64,000 nt of DNA from Phlegmacium glaucopus (taxonomy: Eukaryota; Basidiomycota; Agaricomycetes; Agaricales; Cortinariaceae): assembly GCA_015039465.1 (NCBI GenBank), contig MU130378.1:2557498-2621497 (forward strand). Reading direction: 5' to 3'. Of the stretch, positions 1 to 11,839 are shown in pieces; the stretch's first letter is position 1, and every line of letters starts with the position of its first letter. The notes beneath the pieces were generated by a model that had not been told where the DNA came from, searched no databases, and worked only from the letters and a program-made list of their open reading frames with translations. Both the position numbers and the translations under genes were made by a program.

Positions 1-1
1 T

Positions 2-2524
2 CTTGCTATACCCACAGAAGATTCTTCTCACCAAAACCGACATCATGCTCAAAGCGATTGTGGACATGGCGGCCATGGCTCTCCTCGACTCAAACGCAAC
101 CACTCACTCTTGCGTCATTTTAGTCTCCGCAGTAAGGATAGCTTCACTTTGCGCAAGTCTAGGCATCAAGATCGGGTCCGACTGCCACCACCGCCGTTGG
201 TGCTAGCAGAAGACGGGCATTCAACTAATGGTTCATTATCAATATGGAAAAGATGGAGAGTCAAAAGTTTCAATACCTCAGGTCCCAATATTAATGACGG
301 CATATCAAGTCCTATGACAAGATCACAAGGACTTGGAATTGTAGTTAGCAGACTTGTCGCTCTTTTTTCGTCCTCTTGTGTGAGTGTCAATGTCGTCATC
401 AAACGAACGTTATGTCATAATCATCTGCCTATAGCCGCATGTTCACAGTTCCTGGATCGGGGATGGGGATTGGTTGGATGTCCAGACTCAATCTCAGGGC
501 CAGACAGAGCCCATGGTGGACCCAACAAACCAAGGGGTACTAGATGCACCATCAGCACCACTTTTCCTACTACCACCCCTTGCAATAACACCGACACCAA
601 GTTTACTACCACTCGTGAACCCACCTACATTCTCAAAAAAATATCGAGGCTGTGAACAGGATGATGTGGATTCGCTGGCTGATTCGCTGGCTTTACTACT
701 CATTGATCGGGCGGGTGGTGATGTTTCTGGCATAGGTTCTGAACAAGACGCAGAACCAGATTCTCAACTGCCCCCCATCCTGAAAGAGCAGTTGTCTTGT
801 TCTTCTGTCGACGCTTTGGGTTTGTTGGTCATGACAGAATCGCCGCCTTCGTCTTCTTCCACTTCCACTCCTTCCCAATCAAATCCCCAATCATCCTCGA
901 CTTCAAACTACACATTGGACTTGAGCCCGAACCTGAAACCATCCATCTCTCAAAGGAGACGTGCAAAGTTTACTTTAGGCGATGAATCAGAGTTGGATTC
1001 TGATTTATTAGGTCCTTATGTTCCTGCGTCCGTCTCAGAAGCAGCAGGGGGAGAAGCAGGAGCTGTATCAAACTCTGGTTCAGCACCGAAGACTACAGCT
1101 CTGGATATACATCGCCCACCGCTTACGCGACATGAGAGGCTTGTTGGAAAGACTCGAGATCGAAATGGTACCACCACCTCTACTTCTAGCACAGGCACAG
1201 GAACTACTACTAGAACGAGTACTTCCAACTGGAAAAGTACAAGGCGATGGACTTTATCTAGCGCATTGACGGATGAAGGCATTTCGGATCAAGGGTTGAT
1301 TAAAGAATTGGAGAGGATGCGTGGAATTCTAGAACGGGATTGTACACCCCTTGACATGGATGGGCAGGACACTTCTCTCTTCCCCTCTCCCTCATCCAAT
1401 TCATCTCCAACATGGCTCACGACCCAACAAGCCCTCCTGACCACTCGCGAACTCATCCTTACCGAACGTCACTACCTCTCCTCTCTTCTCCTCCTTCTCT
1501 GTCCGAATACGACGCTTACCCCTGTACCGGAGATGATGGTATCGTATGTGAAAGAGTTGGTGGGTGTTAGTGAGAGGTTATTGAAGGGGATGGAGAGGGA
1601 ACCTAGTGTTAGAGGTGTTGCTGAGGTTTTTGTTGAAGTCGGAGGAGGCGTGGGTGTGGGTGGACAAGTGGATGGGGATAAGGGGGCGGAGGGCGCGTTT
1701 GTAGATTGGTGTTGTGTTGTAGGCGGGTGGTTCCAAGATGATTTAGTAGGAGCTGGAGATACGGCTGCTATCAAGAAAAGCAGGAAAAAATCTGAGGGTG
1801 GTGTTGGTGTTGTTGGTGAAGAACATCATTTGATTTCAGATCAAGAAGGCTCCAGTAACGGTCTGGGTGTTACGTCTCCCTCTCCTACCTCCACTACCTC
1901 CACTACCACCGAACACGTGCATTCAAGTCCTTTAATGCGGACTGTGAGTACTTGGAGGAAGAGTATGCCTAGTATTGCTGGGCTAGGTGAGGGCAGTGTT
2001 TGGCGGAAAGATAGAGACAAAGGCAGGGAGGGCGATCATGGTCATGGACATAGAGGCAGGGTGTTCTCGACGATTTCGAATTCCTTTACGTCAGGCGAAA
2101 GCGGGTCTTCGTGGACGTCCTCGAGTAGCAGTAAACCAATACGCAGACCTTCTGTACGAGATTTGGCGATTTTGCCAACTCAGCGGGTTATGCGGTATGT
2201 GTTACTTTATCGAGGTACCTTTCTCCCTTGCTACAAGAAAATAAACCCACAGCTAATGTACTATCAGATCTTCTTGCCAATACTCCGCCTTCATCTTCAA
2301 CCTACCCGATAGTGGAACGTGCAGTGGAAGTGGCTTGTAGAATCGCTGAAAAATGCGATCGAGCACAGGGTAATGCAGCTTTCGTTGCGGGTGGTTCTGC
2401 TGCTGCTGCTTTCGGCAGTTCGTCGAACGGCTCTTCTAACTCGATGTTAAACAACAGTCGAAGGAGTAGCAGTAAACGAATGACGCTGCCTGAACCTACT
2501 AGGTTAAAACTGAAAATCATTTAG
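2..2524 (+). CDS. RhoGEF (DH-domain) protein, 5' end outside the window
   Basis: Probable guanine-nucleotide exchange factor for Rho-type GTPases. Proposed exons: 2-379, 435-2214 and 2268-2524. The 55-bp intron starts GTGAGT and ends CTATAG, and the 53-bp intron starts GTACCT and ends ATCAG; both keep frame. The first exon is open to the window edge, so the start is missing. The DH domain is seen in two blocks: RELILTERHYLSSLLLLL (about residue 455), matching DH conserved region 1, and ILPTQRVMRYVLLYRDLL, split by the second intron, matching region 3. About 240 low-complexity residues rich in Ser, Gly and Thr lie between them, which is long for a DH domain. The rest of the N-terminus is also Ser/Thr/Pro-rich. 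The 3' end is uncertain: the stop at 2522 may be avoided by an intron at 2503-2555, with Ser-rich frames continuing to about 2999. The family is fairly sure; exon 1 is the weakest part. Confidence 0.6.
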
Positions 2525-4026
2525 GGTTCACCTCCGTCTGCGATATCGTCCCAAGTTCTACAACTTGGAATTCAATACAAAGTCCACCTACCAAATCTCA
2601 TTTCTTACCCTTCCTCCCCTTCCATGCCCACACCGCCGTCTCAGTCTCCCATCCAAAAAAATCATCAACTTCTACCTCCATCATCATCATCATCCTCATC
2701 ATATCGCCACCAAAATGTACCAACACCTGTCATCCCTGTCCCTCCCAGTAACAATAACCAAACCGCTATCGCCGCCGTCTTCATTTCACTCTCAAGTACT
2801 CATCGCTAGGCCTGGTCGATCATCTGGTTTTTCAACGACGCCTTCTGCTGGTTCTTCTTCAGATACTACCACCATCACTTCTTCGTCCTCCTCTTCGTCA
2901 TCATCTGCGTTGTTCTCGCCAAAGTCCTTGAAGTCGCTTGTGAGTGGTTTGGTGCACTTGATTCTGGACCGGCTAGTGCGTAGCCTGGTGCTAGCTTGAC
3001 GAAAATTAAAGTTTAAAAAATGCCCATTTGGGAACTTTGGAGTTGACTGCTGGAGGTTTCAGTCACGATTTTTCCATTTCTTTTCTTCGTCTTTTTTTCG
3101 TTTTGCAACATATTGATTCTTGTATTCACGGGATTTCTTTTACGCCTCCTTCCTTCACGCATGTTCACGTTCATGCTCATCATATTCACGTCTCTTCTTA
3201 TTTTTTTTCATCAAATCATCGTCCGGTTGTTTTTCTTTATTCGAATCTTTGATAACAATAAACAGCTATTTCGCATATACCCTGTGTTTCATTCTAGTGT
3301 TTTGCATGTACTTGCGCATTGTATTACCATTCCATTTCGACACTACCCAATTTGTTTGTATCTACGCATTTTTTTCTTGCATTACGCCTACATTTTACTT
3401 TAATACTTGTTCAAAACACGAATTCCTAATTAACGCTCTATATACATCTACACCAAAATGTTCAGAGTTTCCTTTCTTTTTTCTTTTTTTCTTCTTTGTC
3501 GTTTTCATAGCTGTATCATATACATAGGAAATTTTGATCATGTTTTTTTTTGTTTGATTTTTTTTTTCGATGGATTGGTTAGGCTGTAGCGCGTTGCAGG
3601 CTGTTGAGGGTGCAGACCTTCTGATCATGACTTTCTCTAATACTTGAGCTCGCATTCCAAAGCCATCCAGTGTGCTGTACGAATATCTTGCTGGCGTTTC
3701 TTCCAACATACACAACCCAAGAACTTTACAGCTTACAGGTTTGTAAGTTCAGACAAAGTCGCATGCGTGTTTCTTCAATCTTGGATGATATCGATGCTTG
3801 ACCCAGTCACTATCGATATCGTTTTGCCAGACAGAAAATAACACCGACTCTTTATACTTCAACTTTCAATCGTCATCGTCATTTGAAATAACCTCGAAAA
3901 TCTCCTCGATGGAAAATCCTGATCCAAGAAGTGACATCTGAGGAGATACTGGTTGAGATTAATTTACAAACAGGAATTCGTGATAAGCAAAATGCACTAT
4001 ATGACTATGATCCACAATCCAAGAAA
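2525..4026. other. 3' end of the RhoGEF-like gene and intergenic DNA
   Basis: Ser-rich and His-rich open frames run to about 2999 and may be extra 3' exons of the preceding gene. From 3000 to 4026 the DNA is T-rich on the plus strand with long T runs, as in a 3' UTR and spacer. The open frames there have biased, non-protein-like composition and I see no gene. Confidence 0.4.
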
Positions 4027-5264
4027 TTAGTTACAGTAATTGTCAGCGTCTATATCCGGCTCGTCTTCATCCATATCCATATCAGAATCAGAATCAGCCT
4101 TGAAAAAAAGAGGTAAATAAATATATAGAGCCATAACAATCTTACATCAACTGGCTGATCCTCCCAGCCTTCTTGCTCCGACAACTGCATCTGAAGTATG
4201 AGATAAAAATGTTGTGCGGACGCCGCAGACCCAAAAAGGATGTTTAATGTCCATTCATCATCTGTAGGCGCAGCATCATTCACGTCCGCACGCTCGTATT
4301 CCATACTATGAGGTCCCAGATCCATGTAGTGAAAAAATTTTGCTTTTTCTGGTTTTCGCTCCGGTTTAACCTTAGGGTGTGGATTCGATGGTCGAGGCCC
4401 CTTGCGGGGATTAGGATTCCAACGAATCCCACTGGTTTCTAAATCTGGTTCAGGCGATGTTGAAACTTCACGGAGACGGCCTTTGGCCTTGTCTTTGGCC
4501 TCGCGAGGGGGTCCTGTCACGCCTGTGTGACCTCCACTGTCGGTAGCGTCAGGATTGGTCAAAAGGGGAGGAAGTATATCCGAGTCTGAAAGTGTATCGA
4601 TTGGACGTGTGGCAGCCTTCCAGGACCAGTACTCTCCACAACAGGCAATCAAGACAACCTTCTCCATGTTAAGCTGCCACTCGAATGCTAGTTCGGCCTG
4701 TTTGTCCAAATTGACCTGTGCCAACCCCATCAGAGAATCAAGTTCGCTTGCAAAAGCTTCTCGAGATTGAGCAGCACGTGTTGCTGGACGCTTGAGTTCA
4801 ACAATGCATGGTAACTTCATAGTCAGAATTCTTGTCTGGCGCCATAAGTTGAATTCGGTGGGGAATAAAGGTCGAGTTGTAACCTGGTTGGCAATGCGAC
4901 GCTGTACAGCCCGAAAGAGCGCAACAGAGAAATCGGGTGTGAGCTTGTTTCCATCCAATTGAGAAAATGTCTGGATTGAGTCATCTCCCGTGAACGGACT
5001 GATATTAAATGTATCCAACTGAAATTGGGGGATAACGAGGACACAAGGGGCAAGGTCATTGACGAGGGCTGTGAGTACCAAATTCCAGAATGCATGGAAG
5101 TGGTTTTCAAGGCGTCGAGCATTCCACCTTCCACTATAACCAAAAGCTATTGCTACGATTAGGCTGTTGAAGCTCTCAATTCCCTGTGATAATCCAGGAA
5201 GTTTGAAGTCAGTTTGAGAATTAGGCATTTTAAGAGTCCTATATTCAAAGACCGCAACTTCCAT
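4027..5264 (-). CDS. Uncharacterised protein with a PD-(D/E)XK-like nuclease motif
   Basis: Two-exon gene: 5264-4146, a 47-bp intron (GTAAGA...TTCAAG), then 4098-4027, giving 396 residues. The intron joins in phase 0 to a strongly acidic tail containing DSDSDMDMDEDEPD; without splicing the frame runs into a hydrophobic, implausible end. Around residues 110-160 the order TPDFSVAL followed about 45 residues later by IVELKRP matches the spacing of PD-(D/E)XK nuclease cores (P-D, then E-x-K). This is followed by an Arg/Lys/Pro-rich linker (residues about 265-320). I cannot name the family. Orphans of this kind are common in Agaricomycetes, so nuclease activity is an inference from the motif only. 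There is no signal peptide. The gene faces away from the duplicated block that follows it. Confidence 0.65.
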
Positions 5265-5284
5265 GGTGTAGACACAGATATCTC

Positions 5285-5945
5285 ACGCTTGGCAATTCAA
5301 CGTTCAACATTCAACATTCATACTTAATAACCCAATGTGCGTATTCTTTGTAATACTGTGATCTACCCCAGCTCTGAAATGTCTGTAGGGACATTCCACA
5401 GGATATACCTGTCTTCGAGCCACTTCCAAAGCCACCAGGCCTTTACAATCCATCCAGCAGGAATGGTCCCGTAGTCCGATTCCAAGCCCTTGCTTTCGGT
5501 ATGCCAATGGAAACATTGGAGAAATGGGCAGACGACAACCAGGTGGCCATCGACAAGAGACCCCACACCAAGCGTGATATTGCATGGAAAGTTCTTTTTG
5601 GTAAACTCCGACACCTGCGTTGTAAGGCTTCGATAGTCCCTGTGCGTGGTGTTGGAGTATGCCGCGCTGTTGTGGTTGCTCATAATCAAACACCCGAGGA
5701 TCTGAAGATGGGTGAGGATTTGGAGATGATACGTGCTGTTCAAAATATTCTAGGAACAACGAAGGCACCTATCTGGTATATCCCTTCACACTTCTGGTGG
5801 GTTTTCTATGAATGTTTTTGCTCCATTAATGCCTAACGGTTTCGCGCGGAATAGATCCTTATTGTGGCCACATAATTGTTCTGTTCCCTTTTTATCATGT
5901 TCTTGTTTTCCTTCACACATGTATCCTCCATCCACGCTCTCTATT
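5285..5945 (+). repeat. Segmental duplication unit A, copy 1
   Basis: Nearly identical to 7928-8600. Homology begins in a run of TTCAACGTTCAACATTCAAC-like repeats, covers a small orphan gene, and fades after its 3' intron-like segment. Differences are few, so the duplication is recent. Confidence 0.85.
5358..5836 (+). pseudogene. Damaged copy of a small orphan gene
   Basis: Copy of the gene at 8012-8488. The start codon position reads GTG instead of ATG, and one G is missing shortly after it, shifting the first about 10 codons out of frame. From 5501 (MPMETLEKWADDNQVAIDK) the frame is intact and almost identical to the other copy. A shorter protein starting at that Met is possible, so pseudogene status is likely but not proven. 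Confidence 0.5.
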
Positions 5946-6717
5946 CAAATCTTAAAAGTATAACCTAGTCCTGTGATGCGCTAAGCCCGACTTTGGTGCC
6001 ACTGCGCAGAAACTCATTTCACTCCATGTTTCGACGAAAATCTTTGTTGTCCCAACGGTGCTGAGCTAGAGCCGGCCGCTATAGCTGATGTTGATTATGG
6101 TGAGGTCTGATAGAAGTGCGGATTGGGGTGGCCTTACAGTAAGGTGGTTAACGTTCCACGAGCAGATGATTGCGACTTTTCTTCACGGCTATACATGACT
6201 TTCGGCCACAATCTATTTATCACCCACTGGCCCTTAACACTTAACACATCAGCACCATGCCACCTCGATTATCCGTCTCAGTGAGTGCAAGGCCAAGGTT
6301 CCGGCTCGCCAGCGCCTGTTACCATTTCCCCTGGGCAGCATACCACTACTCTACCTCATTCGAGTTCTTTGCGATGAAGCTTGCGTCGATGGACTTCTCG
6401 TATTTATGGCGTTTCTTGGATCGTGTATATCTTTCAAGTTCTTTGTATACGCCCCCTCCAATATGAAAACTAAACTATTTTCATTCTTTCGTTTTGACAT
6501 TCTCAGTCCCAGCTATGTGTTGATAACGAATTGAGCAAATCAAACTGTGTACCTTGAGTCGCCCACTGGCATCCGCACAGTTATTATTATAATTGCCCAT
6601 CGGTCACGCTCCTTCGGGATCAATTTGAAGGATGTCGCGCATCCGTAACGCGTGACTGCCAGTGAAGAGTAGGTCGTAACTAATAACTACATAAGTACCA
6701 CTAGAGGCCCGTGGTCC

Positions 6718-7162
6718 GGCCTGGCTTCAGAGTTGCTTCGGAGAGCCCCGACCTGGAAAATCGAGGACATTTGGGAAATCAAAATTCCGGTTCGAGCCCG
6801 CGGCTCCTAAGTACTGAGGCCTTGAGGTTCAGCTCATTAATGCATATGTACTAGTAGATATTTCCCGTTCCAGTATTGCTACCAGCTTCGTGTCCGTTTG
6901 AATCGAATCTGAGTCTGGCTTGAAAGTTGGAGAGTTAATTGTCCTTAGCTTGACTGGTTGTCAGTGGTTGACCTTCTGCGTCTTGTGCCTGTAGACTTAC
7001 ATAAGTTAGTAGGGTTAAGGTTATCTGAATTGAATCGTCCGAATTGTGTCTGCTGTTACAAGTCCAGGCGAGAGTAGTGTTAGCATCAAAGTTCTATTTG
7101 ACCTACATATTTTCTTTTCCCACTCTATAAGAAGCAAAAAACACTGGTGTAGTACATATATA
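6718..7162 (+). repeat. Candidate tRNA-derived SINE, copy 1 (unit B)
   Basis: Diverged copy of 8588-9010. Near the left end a box-A-like TGGCTTCAGAGTTGC is followed about 70 bases later by a perfect box-B-like GGTTCGAGCCC, the internal RNA polymerase III promoter layout of tRNA-derived SINEs. The body ends in the shared ACACTGGTGTAGTACATATAT. It does not fold as a tRNA. No clear target duplication was found, so the class is tentative. Confidence 0.4.
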
Positions 7163-7779
7163 TGTTGAAACCCTTCCTCAGCTTCTCTGGCACCGATATC
7201 GATTCTCCCAGGGTTACTCAGATCCGGCACACCCCAAAGCGACAGTCCTCTGGTAGATCGAGGATAAAAATTACAGATTCCATATCGTTGGCGATACATA
7301 TGTCTGTCGGGACCCAGCTCATCCTCTCTTCGCCAAGTTCAAGAAAGATGTGGAGAACGCGAAGCCCGGTACGGGATTAGCCCTACTAATCAAGGCCGAG
7401 GATGTAGAACCCTGGGTTATTCACAGTTCTACCAGGTAAGCCCCCCTGCCAACGCCCAGTCGACAAAAGTATCCGGAAACGCTCGATGCGAACAGTGATG
7501 AGGCAACCAAGAAGAATTAGGATATAACATTGGGTAATTTCTATCGTCCTTGAAGCTTGAAGCTTGATCGATTGATCGTTCGGAGGTGGAATTGCTTGAT
7601 CTTTCGGGCAGAGTGTTGTAACAGATAGTACAGTGGAAAATCCGAATCCAATGTCTTGGCTCCAGCAAACTTTGGTAACGTCAGTAATAGAGATTGGGAT
7701 GACGAGGGTAGTAAGATGGTGAGGCATAATTTACATATCCATCCTGCTCATGTCAACGCTCGCTTATCCCAGGACCCTT
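7163..7779. other. Spacer inside the duplicated block
   Basis: Unique sequence between the two duplication units. Open frames on both strands look random and none shows a recognisable domain. I see no gene here. Confidence 0.4.
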
Positions 7780-7935
7780 TTTAGTGGACAGTACCAACAA
7801 CAGCAACGACAAAGTGGCCAGCAGCCATAACAACAACAACAACAGCAAGTTCAACGTCCATTAGCCCTTTCTGCTCTACTTGCATCATCTTTGAGCATCG
7901 ACCCAATCCAGTCAACTACTAGTGCTCACGCTTGA
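7780..7935 (+). pseudogene. Fragment of a Gln-rich protein
   Basis: A CAA/CAG-rich tract (about 7795-7855) reads as poly-Gln in one frame, with a stop in the middle, and then continues about 30 protein-like residues before a second stop. It is probably a broken end of a host gene captured beside the duplication. Confidence 0.3.
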
Positions 7936-8600
7936 CAGTTCAACATTCAGCAACGTTCAACGTTCAACACATACTTAATAACTCAATGTGCGTATTGTCT
8001 GTAATACTAGTATGATCTACCCCAGCTCTGAAAGTGTCTGTAGGGACATCCCACAGGATATACCTGTCTTCGAGCCACTTCCAAAGCCACCAGGCCTTTA
8101 CAATCCATCCAGCAGGAATGGTCCCGTAGTCCGATTCCAAGCCCTTGCTTTCGGTATGCCAATGGAAACATTGGAGAAATGGGCAGACGACAACCAGGTG
8201 GCCATCGACAAGAGACCCCACACCAAGCGTGATATTGCATGGAAAGTCCTTTTTGGTAAACTCCGACACCTGCGTTGTAAGGCTTCGATAGTCCCTGTGC
8301 GTGGTGTTGGAGTATGCCGCGCTGTTGTGGTTGCTCATAATCAAACACCCGAGGATCTGAAGATGGGTGAGGATTTGGAGATGATACGTGCTGTTCAAAA
8401 TATTCTAGGAACAACGAAGGCACCTATCTGGTATATCCCTTCACACTTCTGGTGGGTTTTCTATGAATGTTTTTTGCTCCATCAATAATGCCTAACGGTT
8501 TCGCGGAATAGATCCTTATTCTGAACTTCAACTATGCGCCGGCATGGGAAGCCATATGATCATCCCGTTCCCTTTTTATAATGTTCTTGTTTCAGAGTTG
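7928..8600 (+). repeat. Segmental duplication unit A, copy 2
   Basis: Second copy of 5285-5945, in the same orientation about 2.6 kb downstream. It carries the version of the small gene with an intact start. Confidence 0.85.
8012..8488 (+). CDS. Small orphan protein, intact copy
   Basis: Open frame of 158 residues from ATG at 8012. No known domain recognised. The strand choice rests on the two copies: both single-base differences inside the frame (GAC ATC/ATT and AAA GTC/GTT) are silent on this strand but change Asp to Asn on the opposite long frame. The end may be spliced: a donor-like GTTTTC near 8456, a CTAAC branch-like motif and GAATAG near 8511 suggest a 3' intron that would replace the last few residues. 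The protein is soluble and mixed-charge, with no signal peptide or membrane segment. Function unknown. Confidence 0.5.
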   Translation: MIYPSSESVCRDIPQDIPVFEPLPKPPGLYNPSSRNGPVVRFQALAFGMPMETLEKWADDNQVAIDKRPHTKRDIAWKVLFGKLRHLRCKASIVPVRGVGVCRAVVVAHNQTPEDLKMGEDLEMIRAVQNILGTTKAPIWYIPSHFWWVFYECFLLHQ

Positions 8601-9010
8601 CTTCGGAGGGCCCGGCGGGCCTTGTCCTGGGAATTCGAGGACATTTGGGATTCGGGAATTCGAAATTCCGGTTCGAGCCTGCGGCGCCTAAATGTTGAGG
8701 TTCGCTTTCTAGCTCATTAACGCATATATAGATGTTTCCAGCCTGTTTCCACCAGCTTCCTGTTCGTATGATGAGATTACTTCGGGTGAATCGAGTACGA
8801 CGAGTAGTCCTTAGCTCGACCGGTTGACCTTAGACTAGCTTAGACTTACATAATAGGGTTAAGGTTATCTGATTTGATGTCTGCTGTTACAAGTGGGAGC
8901 TAGTGTTAGCACTCAAAATTATATTGACCTAGATATTTTCTTTTCCCGTTCTAAATCTTAACAAGCAAATTGGTAAAACAAACACTGGTGTAGTACATAT
9001 ATGTGTATAG
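8588..9010 (+). repeat. Candidate tRNA-derived SINE, copy 2 (unit B)
   Basis: Diverged copy of 6718-7162 with the same box-B-like GGTTCGAGCC and the same 3' end. It is more diverged than unit A, so the unit B copies may be older than the unit A duplication, or independent insertions. Confidence 0.4.
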
Positions 9011-9300
9011 CAATGATGTCCCTTGAATAATAAAAGTACTCCGTGCTCCAAGAAAGCATGGCAGAACCGAATGACGGGACAAAATTGCAGGGGTAGGGGA
9101 AATTGTTGCACGGGGGTGCATAGAGAAAGCAAACAAAGAGCCAGACAAGTCGCTAGGAAGGATAATATGAAGGATAAGTGGATAAGTCAAGATATAATTA
9201 CATATTTGTAAAAGCCACATTTGACTGGCACATTCTAGTTGTTCAACCGATTGTTTGAATCGGGCAGATGAACAGTGGGCGTAGAGCGCCTTGGAGTTTT

Positions 9301-9913
9301 TCAGGCTTTAAGTTTCTTCGAGCCTTGTGAGGTTTCGTCGTCGGCGACCTCATCAATGGAACGCTTTTTGGTGAGAGGGTTTGGAGGGGCTGCGTAATCT
9401 TCGTCCTCTTCGACATATTCATCGTCGTCGTCGTCGTCCCCCTCGTCGATCTCCTCGTCGTACTCTTCTTCATATTCCGCTTCGTTCTCCGCAGTGGCGC
9501 CATTCGTCTGCACTTAAATCAATATTTTCAAATAAAGTAATGAAGTAAAGCATACGTTTGCGAGCAGAAGATGGGTGAGCGTGTTTGGTTCCTGCTAATG
9601 ATATGCGTCGTCATGGAAGACAAAAAAATTGGCTGGGAGCAAATTCATACCTTTTCGACTTCTTCGCCTTCATCTTCCTCGTCATCCTCGTCTCCTACTA
9701 TCTGTCTTTCCTCCTGTCAAATGTGAATTAAACTGTCAAATGTCGGTATATCCCTTGAACACACACCTCATCGTCTATTTCTTCATAATTATCACTTTCT
9801 TCCCCCTCGTCGCCTTCAACCTCCGCCGGCTCAGCATCTCCAATTCGCTTTTCAAGACTACCATTGGTGACGCTCTCTTGCCCGTCTTGGTTAAGTTCAG
9901 CAGCCTCGGACAT
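9301..9913 (-). CDS. Very acidic, probably nuclear protein (four exons)
   Basis: Exons 9913-9767, 9713-9651, 9591-9556 and 9507-9301; every junction is phase 0 and the introns are about 50-60 bp. The product has 150 residues. Most of it is Glu/Asp, including a run of seven or more Asp, and the C-terminus carries a basic nuclear-localisation-like KKRSIDEVADDETSQGSKKLK. Composition and tail resemble prothymosin-like or histone-chaperone-type acidic proteins, but I see no family-defining motif, so the role is not assigned. The third exon is only 36 bp and encodes the one hydrophobic stretch (TLTHLLLAN). No single long frame reveals this gene; it appears only after splicing. Confidence 0.75.
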
Positions 9914-10487
9914 GGTTTTAGTTACTGTGGGCTAGTGTGTGTGATTTTGTGAATGACGGAATCGTTAAAATTTTTAATGTCAAAGGATGTGCAGCCGGGG
10001 GATCAATGGAAGGGAAGTTAAGGGAACACTTTCACACCCACGAGTGTCGCAAGAGGTCGGGCGCTCGGGCGCTCGAGCCTTTGCCCAACTTCACGGACGG
10101 AGACTATCCGTTCTTCCGATGATATCACGTGCGCGATGGAAATGACCTTCAGTCTATTATATGAAAGATCCCTAGTCAGTTATATATATTAGTTCGATCG
10201 CTGTGAACTCTGAGGCTGGATTTTATCTGTCAGGAATGCTTCTCTGCCTAGTAATTGTCGTTATCCAGAAGTGCCGTGCTTAAGGACGAAATATCTGGGA
10301 CACAGTCACGCACAGAACGCAAGGTTATTTTTCGAAAGGCCCCTAATTAGAAGGTTCAACGTTCAATTACCCTCTGCCTTGGATATGCTACTAGGTACAG
10401 TAATCATAAATTACACAAAAGGTTTGTAAGGAATTATCTATATATACACTTTGCGGGTCCATTATATTTTCCATCGCGTTTATGGCA

Positions 10488-11787
10488 TCAGTAACGCAAT
10501 GTCGGTAGAGCTGCAGCATTTGAACCCCTACAGCTGGAATTCGTCACGTTTTTTGGGGAAAGATCCGTAGGGCTTTCCAAATTTGTTTCAGTTTGACATG
10601 TGGTTGACTCCCCGACAAAACGCAGTGTCTGGAGTTTTTCCTGGCTTGCCACGGTGCCTTGATTCCAAGCACGACCCTCTGCCAATCGGTATATAATAAG
10701 ATAGCTTGCTATTTGCTACCCAGGGGTTAATCAACTTCAGAATTAATCTCTATAATTAGATGGTTCAAACGTACCTGTGCAGATGAAGCGACTCCGAGAA
10801 AAATTTGGTTAATTGGGTTGTTCAGGGCGTAGGTAATTATGAAAAGTAGAGCAAAGGCGGAGTAAAGCGCAGCTGACTCGATCATGATTGTGGCCAACGA
10901 GACATAATGTTTCCCATGTTCAGGTGCGAGCGTCGCAATAACCCGACGACGATATAGGACTAGGCGGATGGTGATAAGGATGGTGAGAAGAATGTTCACG
11001 CTCAATGATATAATATAATATGATGTGCCATATGCCATGGGAAGCTTGCTGTAGAGCGATAGCCCAGGTTGACTAGATTCTAGAGTCCACAGGGTCCCCA
11101 TTACTGCCACCATGATGGAGATTGAGTGGATATATCAAGGACATTGAAAGGCGGACACACCAAAAGAAGCTAAAATCATCACTGCGGGGAAGGCAACAAC
11201 TGCATAGGCTATCATTTTCCCCGAGGCACTCCAGATAACCCAACACCGCCAAAGCTAAAATTGAACATGAGAATCTGTAAAGTATGTCAACGATTACATT
11301 TTACTCACGATTAGCATATCAGCAAGAAAGGTCAAAACAAACAGCGTTGCGAAGAATATGACATTGATAGCAAGGTTCTGAGTGGCGAGAAAATAGGCCC
11401 ACGGTCCTCCAGGATAATTCCGATTATCGATGTAAATCACTTGCACTGTTCGGGCTTGAACAGCTTGGAAGATCGTTTCGACGCAAAGGAGAAGAGTCAT
11501 GTATGCTAGTAGAAAGATTGACTGATTTCCTCGAGAACGACGAACATTCCACAGAAACAGCGCGCAAGATGTATAGAGAACCAATTGAACGCCTAAAAAA
11601 CGAGGAAAGTAAGAAAGCTGGTCTAAATTGACAAAAAAAAAGCCGGGACTGAAAATCTCGGGGCATAGGAAGGCCAGAAGTGCTCACCATAGCCCACTCC
11701 ACTAAGAAAATCACCAGCCAAAAACGTTCGTTCTAAAAAGATATCAGATGCTGACTCGTCGGGCCCATAGTAAGGCGTAGAAGGCAT
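10488..11787 (-). CDS. Fungal seven-transmembrane protein, uncharacterised
   Basis: Five exons: 11787-11688, 11592-11309, 11254-11161, 11103-10775 and 10715-10488. All phases agree and the product is 344 residues. The N-terminus is short and extracellular-like (MPSTPYYGPDESASD), followed by about seven hydrophobic segments. Recognisable blocks include VQVIYIDNRNYPGGPWAYF, ESSQPGLSLYSKLPMAYG and PEHGKHYVSLATIMIESAAL. These match a large Agaricomycete family of membrane proteins often compared to receptors but of unknown ligand. The cytosolic tail is Ser/Thr/Asn-rich. An alternative upstream Met at 11826 exists; I prefer 11787 because the downstream N-terminus fits the family. Function unknown. 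Confidence 0.85.
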
Positions 11788-11839
11788 GTGTTCACTAGGT
11801 GGCCAATAAAGAGTGAGACAATGCAAGGCAAGGTCAAGT

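Noticed and set aside
3395..3715. 106-residue reverse-strand frame
   Set aside because: Lys-rich translation of a T-rich plus-strand region; no homology-like features or splice context.
6778..6810. tRNA-like GGTTCGAGCCC
   Set aside because: As a tRNA gene: the T-arm does not pair and no cloverleaf forms. Kept only as a SINE box B candidate.
7964..8398. Long reverse-strand frame over the duplicated small gene (also 5363-5743)
   Set aside because: Both differences between the copies change amino acids on this strand but are silent on the plus strand.
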